Part shown: positions 48,409-57,604 of the stretch, piece by piece
Layout: every line of letters starts with the position of its first letter
How positions within the stretch are numbered: the stretch's first letter is position 1
NCBI RefSeq assembly: GCF_000428045.1
Contig: NZ_ATZE01000003.1
Location: forward strand, 155,045-219,044
Source of the DNA: Sedimenticola selenatireducens DSM 17993
GTDB lineage: Bacteria; Pseudomonadota; Gammaproteobacteria; Chromatiales; Chromatiaceae
Length of the DNA stretch: 64,000 bases
Direction of reading: 5' to 3'
Program-made: the position numbers and the translations under genes
The notes under the pieces: generated by a model
Database searches by the model: none
The model's input: the letters and a program-made list of their open reading frames with translations, nothing else
Told to the model about the DNA's origin: nothing

Positions 48409-49620
48409 ATGAAAAGCAGGATTCTCTTTGTAGACGATGAGCGACATCTGCTGGATGGCTTGAAAAGATCACTCAGAAGCCAGCGCAATGTCTGGGAGGT
48501 GAGCTTCGCCGACTCCGGCGAGGAGGCGGTCCGCCTGACGGAGGAACAGCACTTCGATGTGGTGGTTACGGACATGCGCATGCCCGGCATGAACGGGGCG
48601 GAACTGCTGGCGCGACTTTCCGAGAATTACCCGGATATGATCCGGCTGATCCTGTCCGGACATTCAGATGAGGCGCTGATTCTCAAGGCGGTGCCCTACG
48701 CCCACCAGTTTCTCGCCAAACCCTGCGATGCGGAGGTGATCAAGCATGTCATTACCCGTTCACTCAAGCTGAAGTCGCTGGTGGAGGATAGTCGCATGCA
48801 GGCGCTGGTGTCGCAGATCCGCTCGCTGCCGACGCTGCCGGAGCTTTATGTGGAACTGACCGAACTGCTGAATTCGGATCGGGTCTCGGTGCAGAAGGTG
48901 GGTGAGGTGATTGGCCAGGACCCGGCGATGGTCTCGAAAATCCTGCAGATGGTCAATTCGGCTTTTTTTGGTATCGGCCACCACATCTCCAGTCCGGTGC
49001 ACGCGGCCACCATGCTGGGTATCGAAACCCTGCGGGGACTGGTGCTGTCGGCGGGTATTTTTATTCAATTTGATACCAAGGCCTTGAATATCGGAGATTT
49101 CACGCTGGAAGCGCTGCATCGCCACAGCCTGCAGGTGTCGCGCCTGGCCAAGGCCATTGCGGAATCCATGGGGGTCGACAAGCAGGTGGTGGAGGACTCC
49201 CTGCTGGCGGGGCTGCTGCATGACATCGGCAAGCTGATCCTGGTGCAGAGCCTGCCAAATGAATACCGGGATTTTTTCGATAAAATTCATGATTGCCACG
49301 CCGAACTGTTGGAAGCGGAGCGTTCCGTGTTCCATGTCGATCATGGGCGGGTGGGCGCCTATCTGCTGGGTCTGTGGGCATTACCCGACAGCCTGGTGGA
49401 AGCGGTTGCCTATCACCACGAGCCGCAGCTGTCCGAACACTTTGGTTTTTCACCGCTGCTGGCGGTGCATGTGGCGGATGCTCTGACCTCGGCCCATTCC
49501 ACGGATGCGGCCGTGATACCGGCAGGCCTGGATATGACCTATCTGGAGGCATCCGGGGTGGCGGACCGGCTGGATGAGTGGCGCGCCCTCCATGGTTCAC
49601 TGCTGGAGGAGGCCGGATGA
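48409..49620 (+). CDS. Response regulator with HDOD output domain
   Basis: This 403-aa protein has a canonical receiver at 1-120 (VDDE, TDMRMPGMNG with the acceptor Asp, LSGHSD, and LAKPCD with the Lys). An HDOD domain follows from LPTLPELYVELTELL to DSLVEAVAYHHEP. HDOD domains relate to HD phosphohydrolases but usually lack activity and act in signalling. It lies 15 nt after the kinase gene and overlaps the next gene by ATGA. Confidence 0.93.
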   Translation: MKSRILFVDDERHLLDGLKRSLRSQRNVWEVSFADSGEEAVRLTEEQHFDVVVTDMRMPGMNGAELLARLSENYPDMIRLILSGHSDEALILKAVPYAHQFLAKPCDAEVIKHVITRSLKLKSLVEDSRMQALVSQIRSLPTLPELYVELTELLNSDRVSVQKVGEVIGQDPAMVSKILQMVNSAFFGIGHHISSPVHAATMLGIETLRGLVLSAGIFIQFDTKALNIGDFTLEALHRHSLQVSRLAKAIAESMGVDKQVVEDSLLAGLLHDIGKLILVQSLPNEYRDFFDKIHDCHAELLEAERSVFHVDHGRVGAYLLGLWALPDSLVEAVAYHHEPQLSEHFGFSPLLAVHVADALTSAHSTDAAVIPAGLDMTYLEASGVADRLDEWRALHGSLLEEAG

Positions 49621-50777
49621 TGGCAGCGCGGGTACTGTTCGTTGATGATGAAGAGAATATCCTGAATGGCATCAAACGCCAGCTCAGGAAACAGTACGAG
49701 ATAACCACCGCCTTGAGCGGTGCCGAGGCGCTGGATGCGATCAGGGTGGGCGAGGAGTTTGCCGTTATTGTCTCCGACATGCGCATGCCGGAGATGGATG
49801 GTGTTGAGTTTCTGCATCGGGCCCGGGAGCTTTCGCCCAACAGCGTGCGGCTGATGCTGACCGGCAATGCCGACCAGCAGACCGCCATCGATGCCGTCAA
49901 CCGGGGCGCGGTGTTCCGTTTCATGAACAAGCCCTGTCCGGTCACGCTGCTGGTCGAGAGTATGGAGGCGGCCCTGGAACAGTATCGACTGGTCAAATCC
50001 GAGCAGGAGCTGCTGGAGGGTACGGTCAACGGCTCCATCAAGCTGTTGACCGATATCCTGTCTATGGTGGCCCCGGAAACCTTCGGCAAATTGACCGAGT
50101 TGCGGGAGCTGGCACGGGAAATCGCCCGCGCCATGCGCCTGATGTCCACCTGGGATATTGAAATGGCCGCGATGCTCTCCAAGATTGCCTATGTCACCCT
50201 GCCGCCCCAGACCCTGGCCCGGGTGCGGGCCGGCAAGGCGCTGGATCAGGCCGAGCAGTTGGTGATCGCGCGGCTGCCGGAAACCAGTAGCAATCTGCTG
50301 GCTAATATCCCCCGCCTGGAACAGGTGTCACGCATCATTCTCTATCAGCGCAAGAATTTTGACGGCAGCGGCTTTCCCCAGGATATGCTGGCCGGCGAAG
50401 AGATTCCGCTGGAGAGCCGCATCCTCAAGGTGCTGCACGAACTGTCGGTACAGGAGGATAACGGCCTGTCCACTGCCACCGCCCTGAAGCAGATGGGCAG
50501 GCAGCCGGGGCGCTATGACCCCAAAGTGCTGCAGACGGTAGGCTGGTTCCTGATGGCGACGGAAGAAGAGGAAGCGCTACTGCCGCCGATCCACGTGAAG
50601 GTGGCCGAGCTGAGACCGGGGGTGGTGCTGATCAACCCGGTGGAGACGGTGGAGGGGCACACTTTGATTACCGCCGGCCAGAAGCTGACCGAGACCATGC
50701 TCCAGCGGCTGGTCAACTACCATCATGTGCACCGGGTCAGGGAGCCGATCAAGATCGCCATGCCGGCGGAAGCCTGA
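49617..50777 (+). CDS. Response regulator with degenerate HD-GYP domain
   Basis: This 386-aa protein has an intact receiver (VDDEEN, SDMRMPEMDG, LTGNAD, MNKPCP) followed by an HD-GYP fold. The fold remains recognisable from NFDGSGFPQ and GEEIPLESRIL, but the catalytic residues are gone. HD is SK (AAMLSKIAYVTLP), the HHE pair is YQRK, and the later Asp is absent. It therefore should not hydrolyse c-di-GMP; binding or a scaffolding role is possible. GGAGGAGG precedes the double ATG (49617 or 49620). Confidence 0.9.
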   Translation: MMAARVLFVDDEENILNGIKRQLRKQYEITTALSGAEALDAIRVGEEFAVIVSDMRMPEMDGVEFLHRARELSPNSVRLMLTGNADQQTAIDAVNRGAVFRFMNKPCPVTLLVESMEAALEQYRLVKSEQELLEGTVNGSIKLLTDILSMVAPETFGKLTELRELAREIARAMRLMSTWDIEMAAMLSKIAYVTLPPQTLARVRAGKALDQAEQLVIARLPETSSNLLANIPRLEQVSRIILYQRKNFDGSGFPQDMLAGEEIPLESRILKVLHELSVQEDNGLSTATALKQMGRQPGRYDPKVLQTVGWFLMATEEEEALLPPIHVKVAELRPGVVLINPVETVEGHTLITAGQKLTETMLQRLVNYHHVHRVREPIKIAMPAEA

Positions 50778-50936
50778 TCGATTGGGCGCCGGCCTCCTGT
50801 GGGGCCATGCGGTTCGCTTCACGACCGCATTTTGAAATCCAGTCATAGGGGCGTCGTCGGCGGGCAAGGCCCACGCTATGGTATTGGAGCATCGCCAGCG
50901 AGGAGGATACTCGCCGGAAGCGATACCGGCGGAGCG

Positions 50937-52685
50937 CTACGCTTCCGGGTCCAGCAGGATACCCTTGTCAAACAGCGGGCTCGGTTTGCTCAGCAGGTAG
51001 CCCTGGGCGTAGTTGACGCCGATCTCATGCAGTTGATGATGGATGTCTTCATTCTCCACAAATTCCGCGATTGTCTGTTTACCCATGATCTGGCCCATGT
51101 CGTTGATCGACTTGACCAGGGTCCAGTCGATGATGTTACGGTCAATGTGGCGCACAAACATGCCGTCCATCTTGAGGAAATCCACCGGCAGGGTGCGCAG
51201 GTAGGCAAAGGAGGAGAGTCCGGTGCCAAAGTCATCCAGGGAGAAGCGAATGCCGCTCGCCTTGAGAACCTGCATAAAGTTGACCGCGGTATCCAGGTGG
51301 CTGATGGCAGCGGTCTCCGTGACCTCGAAACAGATCTTGCCAGGCGGCACTTCGGACTGGGCCAGGGTTTCCTGGATGAAGTTCAGCATCTCTTCGTCAC
51401 CGATGGAGAGACCGGACAGGTTGATGGAGCAGAGCGAGAGCGCCTGCAACTGGTCCGGATGGTCGTTAAGCCAGCCGATGGTGTTGCGGATCACCCAGCG
51501 GTCGATCTGGGGGGTCAGGTAGTAGTGTTCTGCCGCCGGTAGAAATTCGCCTGGTGAAATAATCCGGCCGTCATCCCCCTCCAGCCTGATCAGTATTTCA
51601 TAGTGCTCTCCTTCGCTTTCAATCGGGTTGATCGGTTCAATGGTCTGGTAATAGAGCTGGAAGCGGTTCTCCGTGATTGCCCGGTTGATGCGGCTGATCC
51701 ACTGGATCTCGGTCAGGCGCCGGGTCAGCAGGGCATCCTGTGCGCCGCCGGTGTGAATCCGGTTTCTGCCCTGATCCTTGGCCACATTGCAGGCGGTTTC
51801 CGCCGCGTTGAACAGCGCGGTGACGCTTTCGCTGTCGCTGTTGACCGGTATCAGACCAATACTGGTACTCAGGTCATAATTGCCCTCTTCCCAATGAAAA
51901 ACGAACGCTTTCATCTGCTGGTGTATTTGCTGGACGATCTGCTGGCCGTCCTGCAGACTGCAGTCGCTCAGGATCAGGCCAAACTGGTCACTGCCCAGGC
52001 GCGCGGCGATATCCCCGCTACGCCGCTGATGTGAAAGCAGCGCCCCCAGTTGTCGCAACAGTTCATCACCGGCGGTGTAGCCGCAAGCGTCATTGATACG
52101 GTGAAAGTAGTCGATATCGATAAAACAGAAGATATGCTGTCGTTCCTCCTGTTTGGCCGATTCCAGTGAGCTTTTCAGGCGCAGCTCGAATGCCCGACGA
52201 TTAGCCAGACCGGTAAGAATGTCATGCCGTAGATGGTGGGAGAGCTTGGCACTGAGATGCTGGACCTTATCCGCGGCATGCTGTGATATGGCATCCCGAT
52301 GCCGTTCGGTGCGATATTGCACCAGTGCCTCGTCCAGCGCCTCCCGGAGGGCAGCGGCGGAACAGGGCTTGGTGAGGAATTTGAAGACGTGGCCCTGATT
52401 GACCGCATCCATGGCGGTCTGCTGGTCGGAGTTTCCGGTCAGCATGATGCGAATCGCCTGAGGATGGGAAACCGTCAGGCGTTTGAGTAGCTCAACGCCA
52501 TCCATTTCCGGCATCCGCATATCCGACACCACCACTGCGTAGGGGTTATCACCTGTCCGGTCGAACAGTTCCAGTGCCTCGGCTCCGCTGGTGGCTGTAT
52601 CGATGCTGAATTGTTTGCCCAGGCCACGGCGGTAACCGGAGAGGATCAAGGGCTCGTCATCGACCAGCAGGATACGTTCAGTCAC
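50937..52685 (-). CDS. Response regulator with degenerate GGDEF and likely active EAL domain
   Basis: This 582-aa protein has a canonical receiver (VDDEP, SDMRMPEMDG, LTGNSD, LTKPCS). The GGDEF domain's active loop reads RLGSDQFG instead of RGGDEF, so it probably cannot make c-di-GMP. The EAL domain (YEILIRLEG, CFEVTETAAI, LDDFGTGLSSFAYL, FLKMDG, AEFVEN) keeps its metal and catalytic residues. The net activity is predicted to be c-di-GMP hydrolysis. Its receiver is very like that of the divergent HD-GYP gene, so the same kinase may control both. Confidence 0.92.
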   Translation of the reverse strand: MTERILLVDDEPLILSGYRRGLGKQFSIDTATSGAEALELFDRTGDNPYAVVVSDMRMPEMDGVELLKRLTVSHPQAIRIMLTGNSDQQTAMDAVNQGHVFKFLTKPCSAAALREALDEALVQYRTERHRDAISQHAADKVQHLSAKLSHHLRHDILTGLANRRAFELRLKSSLESAKQEERQHIFCFIDIDYFHRINDACGYTAGDELLRQLGALLSHQRRSGDIAARLGSDQFGLILSDCSLQDGQQIVQQIHQQMKAFVFHWEEGNYDLSTSIGLIPVNSDSESVTALFNAAETACNVAKDQGRNRIHTGGAQDALLTRRLTEIQWISRINRAITENRFQLYYQTIEPINPIESEGEHYEILIRLEGDDGRIISPGEFLPAAEHYYLTPQIDRWVIRNTIGWLNDHPDQLQALSLCSINLSGLSIGDEEMLNFIQETLAQSEVPPGKICFEVTETAAISHLDTAVNFMQVLKASGIRFSLDDFGTGLSSFAYLRTLPVDFLKMDGMFVRHIDRNIIDWTLVKSINDMGQIMGKQTIAEFVENEDIHHQLHEIGVNYAQGYLLSKPSPLFDKGILLDPEA

Positions 52686-52888
52686 TTGGGTTGTCCCCCT
52701 GGGAAAAGTTATTGCGATTGTCGTATGCCAGGCGATTTAATCGATTAACAATATTGGAGCGGGTCCGCCTCTCGCCGGGTTCGGCTATGTACTGTTGGTC
52801 GAAATTATAGGTGGGGCTCACCGCCCCGCCTGTGGATGGGGTCCGACAGGCGTTGATTGCCCGATGGCCGGTGGTGCTGGCGCCAAAT

Positions 52889-52915
52889 CGCCCGGCTGAA
52901 TCGGTCAGCCGGGCG
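52889..52915 (-). terminator. Hairpin terminator of the acyltransferase gene
   Basis: A perfect 11-bp stem (CGCCCGGCTGA and its complement) with a 5-nt loop lies 16 bp after the stop on the minus strand, followed there by ATTTGG. Confidence 0.65.
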
Positions 52916-52930
52916 TGCGGGTATTTTCGG

Positions 52931-53908
52931 TTACTCGATCCCGGCCGCGGAGCGGATGGTGGCGAGATTGATGGCGGGGACATAGCCAGGCCGGGGACTG
53001 GCACGGCGGGTAAATTTCTTGATGATGCCCTCCAGATTGGGACGCTTCTCCGCTGGTCCCTCACCGTTGCCGATGCCTCCGCCGAACTCGACGAACAGAT
53101 TGATGCCGTCATCCAGTGCGCTCTGCATGCAACCGACCCAGTTGACCGGGTGAAACAGCTGGAAGAAGAGTCGGGACTTGATGGTCTCGGCATCGGCCTC
53201 ATGGAAACCGCCGGTGTAGTTGGAGAGCACTTTTAGCCTGGCCTCGGAAAAGGTTGCCTCGGTCAGCGCCTCGCGGAAGCGCCGCGCCGCCTCCACCATG
53301 TAGTAGGTATGGAAGGCGCCCTCGGTCTTGAGCCGTACCGCCTTCTTGTTCGGCAACAGCTCGGCCATCTCCGCCGCCAGGGCATCCAGATCGGCTCCGG
53401 CGCCACCGACCACGGTCTGGTCCGGCAGGTTGAGCCCGGCAATGCCGCAGAAATGCTTGTCGGCCAGGGGGCGCGCGGTCTCCAGGTCCACCGTCAGGGC
53501 CGCCATCTCGCCCTCGCCGAAATCGCCCATCAGCTCGCCACGTTTGGCGACCAGGCGCAGCGCATCCTCGAAGCTCAGGGCCTCGGCCGCCACCAGGGCG
53601 CTGTATTCGCCCAGGCTGTGGCCGGCCGCCGCCACCGGTTGGAGCGGGGTGTCCGCCAGTTCCCGGTAGACCGTCAGGCAGGCGATGTGGTGGGTCAGCA
53701 GCACCGGCTGGGTGTAGCGGGTCAGGTTGATCCGGTCATCCGGGTTCTCACGCGAAAGACTGGTCATGTCGTAACCCAGTACCTCGCTGGCCTGTTCATA
53801 AACCTGGCGGGCGGAGGCGAACTCGGCGCAGAGATCGCTGCCGATGCCGGTGTATTGTGAGCCCTGGCCGGGGAAAATAAATAGGGCGCGCTGTTCGGTA
53901 TCAGACAT
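52931..53908 (-). CDS. FabD-like acyl carrier protein acyltransferase
   Basis: This 325-aa acyltransferase has the motif FPGQGSQYTGIG, the catalytic serine in GHSLGEYSAL near residue 87, the substrate arginine in AKRGELMGD, and the catalytic histidine in GAFHTYYM near residue 197. Typical FabD moves malonyl groups to ACP. This one stands alone, away from fab genes, and may belong to a polyketide-like or storage-lipid pathway. ATG 53908 is preferred (AGAGAAG upstream) over an upstream in-frame ATG. Confidence 0.88.
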   Translation of the reverse strand: MSDTEQRALFIFPGQGSQYTGIGSDLCAEFASARQVYEQASEVLGYDMTSLSRENPDDRINLTRYTQPVLLTHHIACLTVYRELADTPLQPVAAAGHSLGEYSALVAAEALSFEDALRLVAKRGELMGDFGEGEMAALTVDLETARPLADKHFCGIAGLNLPDQTVVGGAGADLDALAAEMAELLPNKKAVRLKTEGAFHTYYMVEAARRFREALTEATFSEARLKVLSNYTGGFHEADAETIKSRLFFQLFHPVNWVGCMQSALDDGINLFVEFGGGIGNGEGPAEKRPNLEGIIKKFTRRASPRPGYVPAINLATIRSAAGIE

Positions 53909-54071
53909 GGTGCTTCTCTTTTGGATAAAAATGCGAGCGGGAAGGATAGACATTTCTGTAAATCAGGACAAGCATTGCCCTTGTTCCCGATGGGGGTTCG
54001 GGTAGGATAGAGATCATGCTACGGCGCAGCAGGCGCCCGGCGTTTTTAATCAGATCCGACAGGCAAGATCC

Positions 54072-54947
54072 ATGAGTCCCAGATCGTACAGCCCACTCCG
54101 TTCCGTACTTTATGCCCCGGGCGCGAACAGCCGGGCGCTGGATAAGGCCCGCTCCCTGCCGGTAGACGGCCTGATCCTGGACCTGGAGGACGCGGTTGCT
54201 CCGGCCGCCAAGGCCGCAGCGCGGGACGCGGTGGTCGCCGCGCTGTCCGAGGGTGGATTCGGTTATCGCCGGCGGATCGTGCGCGTCAACGGTCTGGATA
54301 CCCCCTGGGGCGAGGCGGATATCGCGGCCATGGCCCGGACCGGTGCCGACGCCATTCTGCTGCCCAAGGTGGAGAGTCCCCAGGCGGTGCAGACGGCCGT
54401 GGCGGCGCTGGATGCCGCCGGCGGGCCGGCCGATCTGCCGATTTGGATCATGGCCGAGACGCCGCGCGGTATTCTGCAGATCGATTCCATTGCCGCGGCT
54501 CATCCGCGCCTGCAAGTGATTGTGATGGGTACATCGGACCTGGCCAAGGAGCTGCGGGTCCGGCATACCCCCGGTCGTGAGGGCCTGCTCGCGTCGCTCG
54601 GTCTCTGTGTACTGGCGGCCCGTGCCCGGGGCCTGGAGATCCTGGACGGGGTCTATCTGGACCTGCGGGATGAGCCCGGTTTTGCTGCGGCCTGTGAACA
54701 GGGCCGGGACATGGGCTTTGATGGCAAGACACTGATTCACCCCCGACAGATTGAACCGGCTAACCGGATATTTGGCATCAGCGCGGAGGCGTTGCAGCAG
54801 GCGCAGCAGATCATCGCCGCCTGGCGCGAGGCACAGCAGGCCGGGAGTGGTGTCTGCGTAGTGGACGGGCGCCTGGTGGAGAATCTGCATGTGGAAGAGG
54901 CGGAGCGGCTGGTGACGATGCATGAGGTGATCCGTGGACGCAACTGA
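54072..54947 (+). CDS. HpcH/HpaI-family CoA-ester lyase (malyl- or citramalyl-CoA lyase-like)
   Basis: This 291-aa TIM-barrel lyase of the CitE/Mcl group has RSVLYAPGANSRALDKA, the metal-binding DLEDAV near residue 38, VRVNGLDT and LLPKVESP, and a C-terminal CoA-pocket region (DGKTLIHPRQIE). Members split malyl-CoA, citramalyl-CoA or citryl-CoA. No citD or citF neighbours are present, so an Mcl-like role is more likely than citrate lyase. The next gene overlaps by 14 nt. Confidence 0.88.
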   Translation: MSPRSYSPLRSVLYAPGANSRALDKARSLPVDGLILDLEDAVAPAAKAAARDAVVAALSEGGFGYRRRIVRVNGLDTPWGEADIAAMARTGADAILLPKVESPQAVQTAVAALDAAGGPADLPIWIMAETPRGILQIDSIAAAHPRLQVIVMGTSDLAKELRVRHTPGREGLLASLGLCVLAARARGLEILDGVYLDLRDEPGFAAACEQGRDMGFDGKTLIHPRQIEPANRIFGISAEALQQAQQIIAAWREAQQAGSGVCVVDGRLVENLHVEEAERLVTMHEVIRGRN

Positions 54948-55290
54948 TGTGGAGCGGTTCAGGCGGCAGTTGCTGGCCCGTCAGGCCGAGTTGTTGGCGG
55001 TGGCCGATACCGCCGCAACGGCGGCGGATACCGTAGAGCTGGATCAGACCCGGGTCGGCCGCCTGTCGCGCATGGATGCGTTACAGCAGCAGGCCATGTC
55101 CCAGGAGAACCAGCGCCGTCGCGCGCTCGAGCTGAAGCGCATTGTCCAGGCGTTGAGCCGCATCAAGGATCATGAGTATGGTTATTGTGTAGAGTGCGCA
55201 GACGAGATCGCAGAGAACCGCCTGGAGATCGATCCAGCCACGCCACTCTGTATCCGTTGTGCCAGTGAGCGGGAAAAGGTGCGTGACTGA
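54934..55290 (+). CDS. TraR/DksA-type zinc-finger protein
   Basis: This 118-aa protein has a coiled-coil hairpin and a C4 zinc finger (CVECADEI and CIRCASE), the layout of DksA-family proteins that bind RNA polymerase through the secondary channel. It starts at GTG 54934 within the end of the lyase gene. It is shorter than DksA (151 aa) and lacks the usual D-x-x-D-A tip, so its effect on transcription is unclear. Confidence 0.88.
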   Translation: MDATDVERFRRQLLARQAELLAVADTAATAADTVELDQTRVGRLSRMDALQQQAMSQENQRRRALELKRIVQALSRIKDHEYGYCVECADEIAENRLEIDPATPLCIRCASEREKVRD

Positions 55291-55326
55291 GCGTATCGGC
55301 CCCGTCAATCAGAGGAGCGCTGTTTG

Positions 55327-55551
55327 ATGAATTGCAATGTGATGGTGTTGCCAAGCAAGGAGCCGGAGCAGATCCGTTTGGTGAGGATTCCCGAGGATAT
55401 GGAGTCGCATGAGGCGTTTCGTCACGCCACCGGTGTGATCGCCGCCGCCGAGGAGGCCAATCCCGATTTTACCTGGGATGATATCGAGGACGCGCTGGAT
55501 GCCCACGGCTTCCGCACCCTGGAGTTCGTACTGGGGCCGGCGCTGGACTGA
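55327..55551 (+). CDS. Small acidic protein of unknown function
   Basis: This 74-aa acidic soluble protein has AGAGGAGC upstream of ATG 55327. I do not recognise the family. Residues 10-35 look like a beta-hairpin (QIRLVRIPED), followed by helices (EAFRHATGVIAAAEE and WDDIEDALDAHGF). It lies 36 bp after the DksA-like gene, with which it is probably co-transcribed. Confidence 0.6.
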   Translation: MNCNVMVLPSKEPEQIRLVRIPEDMESHEAFRHATGVIAAAEEANPDFTWDDIEDALDAHGFRTLEFVLGPALD

Positions 55552-55630
55552 TCCAAACTCAACGGCTCCGGTGATACGGCGCCCGCAGGGCGCCCTACAG
55601 ATCGGGCCATGCCCGCCGCCGCCTGTCGAT

Positions 55631-56932
55631 TCAGGGTTGCCGCGCCCGTCGCTCCAACTTCTGCTGGATCAGGCTGATATGCAGTCGCAGGTCATACAGC
55701 TCTTCGGCATAGGAGAGCGGTATCTCGATATGTGAGACATCGTACTCAATCTGATCCAGCGCGGATCTGGCCTGTGCAAGGTCCGCGTCCGGTTTGAACA
55801 GCTGGTGATCGATGGCCAGCACCTCCCGGTACCAGCGATAGATGCGCGAACGCATGCGCCAGCGGTAGATGGGCGGCATGATCTTGAACAGCGGGATCAT
55901 CAGGGCCAGAAACGGCAGCAGCATCACCTTCAGACGATCCACCAGGGTGGCGGCCCAGAACGGCAGATAGCGTTGCAGTAGCGGTGGGCCGTATTTGTAG
56001 AAGCGCTCGGCCGCGCTGCTCAGGGGGTAGACCAGATACTCCGGGGCCGGAAACTGTCCGCTCTCCTCGAACCACCCTCCTCTCTCGTGCACCCCCTGGG
56101 CAGCCTGCAGCAGCAGGTCCATCAGCGCCGGATGCAGATCGTCCCGGACCACCAGGTTGGCGCTGGCGGCCAGCAGGGTGGTCGGCCGGTCCGGCAGATT
56201 GCGCTTCAGGTTGATCACCCCCTCCGGCAGGGTCACGGAAGAGAGAAAACGGTGCGTCCGGGTATAGGCTTCGGCGCGTTCAAAACTCATCAGCTGGATA
56301 TGTTCCGCATCGAGCAGGGCACGCACCACCGGCGACATGGGAGAGGCGACAAAGAAGGCGCTGTCGATCTTCCCCTCCAGCAGGGCGTCGGCGGCACTGC
56401 GTCCGCTGGATTCGAGTAGCGGGCTGTTGCTCGGGTTGATATCGTTTTGCGCCAGCAGTCGGAGTGCCAGCGAGCGGGTGCCACTCCCCTCCGCGCCGAT
56501 GGCGGTGCGTTTGCCCTGCAGGTCGGTGAGGTGGGAGACTGATAACTCTTTGCGGTAAAACACCCAGATCGGCTCGAAATAGAGGCTGCCGAGGGAGAGC
56601 AGGCTGGCCTCGCCGGGCGTGTCACCGGTGGTGCCGCCCTGTATCAGCGCCGCGTCCACCTCGCCGCGCGTGAGTCGCCCGATATTGTCGATGGATCCGG
56701 CGCTGGTCAGCACCTCCAGGTGGATTTTCTCTTCCAGCAGTCGCTGCTGGTACTGCTGTCCAAACAGGTAATAAGCTCCATCCGGCTGCCCGCTGGCCAG
56801 GCGAATATGATCGGGAGGTGCCGGCTTGACGAACTGGTAGGCGAGGATGAAACCCAGCAGCACCAGCAGCACGGCCGGGCCGAAGATATTCAAACGATCC
56901 TTGCTCTGACGGGGTTTGCGTTGCTTGCTCAA
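55631..56932 (-). CDS. TAXI-family TRAP-like solute-binding protein, membrane-anchored
   Basis: This 433-aa protein has an N-terminal anchor ([15 protein letters not shown]), a TAXI periplasmic binding domain ([41 protein letters not shown]), and a second membrane helix near residue 335 ([17 protein letters not shown]). A cytoplasmic helical tail follows. No TRAP permease (DctM/DctQ) is adjacent. The C-terminal membrane helix and tail suggest a sensor or a permease-independent role rather than classical transport. Confidence 0.85.
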   Translation of the reverse strand: MSKQRKPRQSKDRLNIFGPAVLLVLLGFILAYQFVKPAPPDHIRLASGQPDGAYYLFGQQYQQRLLEEKIHLEVLTSAGSIDNIGRLTRGEVDAALIQGGTTGDTPGEASLLSLGSLYFEPIWVFYRKELSVSHLTDLQGKRTAIGAEGSGTRSLALRLLAQNDINPSNSPLLESSGRSAADALLEGKIDSAFFVASPMSPVVRALLDAEHIQLMSFERAEAYTRTHRFLSSVTLPEGVINLKRNLPDRPTTLLAASANLVVRDDLHPALMDLLLQAAQGVHERGGWFEESGQFPAPEYLVYPLSSAAERFYKYGPPLLQRYLPFWAATLVDRLKVMLLPFLALMIPLFKIMPPIYRWRMRSRIYRWYREVLAIDHQLFKPDADLAQARSALDQIEYDVSHIEIPLSYAEELYDLRLHISLIQQKLERRARQP

Positions 56933-57006
56933 GACGCTATCCTGATATTAATCCAGGTCTGTTATTCCACTTGGTGCCCACTATAACCCAGATTCCCGAG
57001 GTCGCC

Positions 57007-57582
57007 ATGCAGATAACCAATAAACACTTCGTCAATGGCCATCCGCTGTTGCCGCCCTTCCCTGCAGGGCTGGAGCGGGCGCTGTTCGGCATGGGCTGTT
57101 TCTGGGGCGCGGAGCGGCGTTTCTGGGAAGCATCGGGAGTTTACAGCACGGCCGTGGGCTATGCGGCCGGGAGCACGACAGATCCGACCTATAAGCAGGT
57201 CTGTAGCGGTAACACGGGACATGCCGAGGTGGTCCAGGTGCTGTTTGATCCCGCTGTCATCAGCTATGCCGAGCTGTTGCAGCTGTTTTGGGAGAGCCAT
57301 AACCCGACTCAGGGCATGCGTCAGGGCAATGATATCGGCACCCAGTACCGCTCCGGGATCTATGTCACCAGTGACGCACAGCGGGAACAGGCGGAAGCGT
57401 CCCGCGATGCCTATCAGCAGGCGCTTACCGAACGCGGTTTCGGGCCGATCACCACGGAGATCCTGGAGGCCCCGGAGTTCTATTATGCCGAGGATTATCA
57501 TCAGCAATATCTGGCCAAAAACCCCGCGGGCTATTGTGGCCTGGGAGGCACCGGTGTGGGCTGCCCGACGGGGGTCGGCTAG
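57007..57582 (+). CDS. msrA: Peptide methionine (S)-S-oxide reductase
   Basis: This 191-aa MsrA repairs methionine S-sulfoxide. The catalytic cysteine lies in [10 protein letters not shown] near residue 34, followed by [10 protein letters not shown] and [12 protein letters not shown]. Resolving cysteines are near the C-terminus ([13 protein letters not shown]). ATG 57007 has GAGG upstream; the frame extends a little further. Confidence 0.96.
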   Translation: MQITNKHFVNGHPLLPPFPAGLERALFGMGCFWGAERRFWEASGVYSTAVGYAAGSTTDPTYKQVCSGNTGHAEVVQVLFDPAVISYAELLQLFWESHNPTQGMRQGNDIGTQYRSGIYVTSDAQREQAEASRDAYQQALTERGFGPITTEILEAPEFYYAEDYHQQYLAKNPAGYCGLGGTGVGCPTGVG

Positions 57583-57604
57583 CGGTATGCTGCCCTGCTG
57601 GTGA

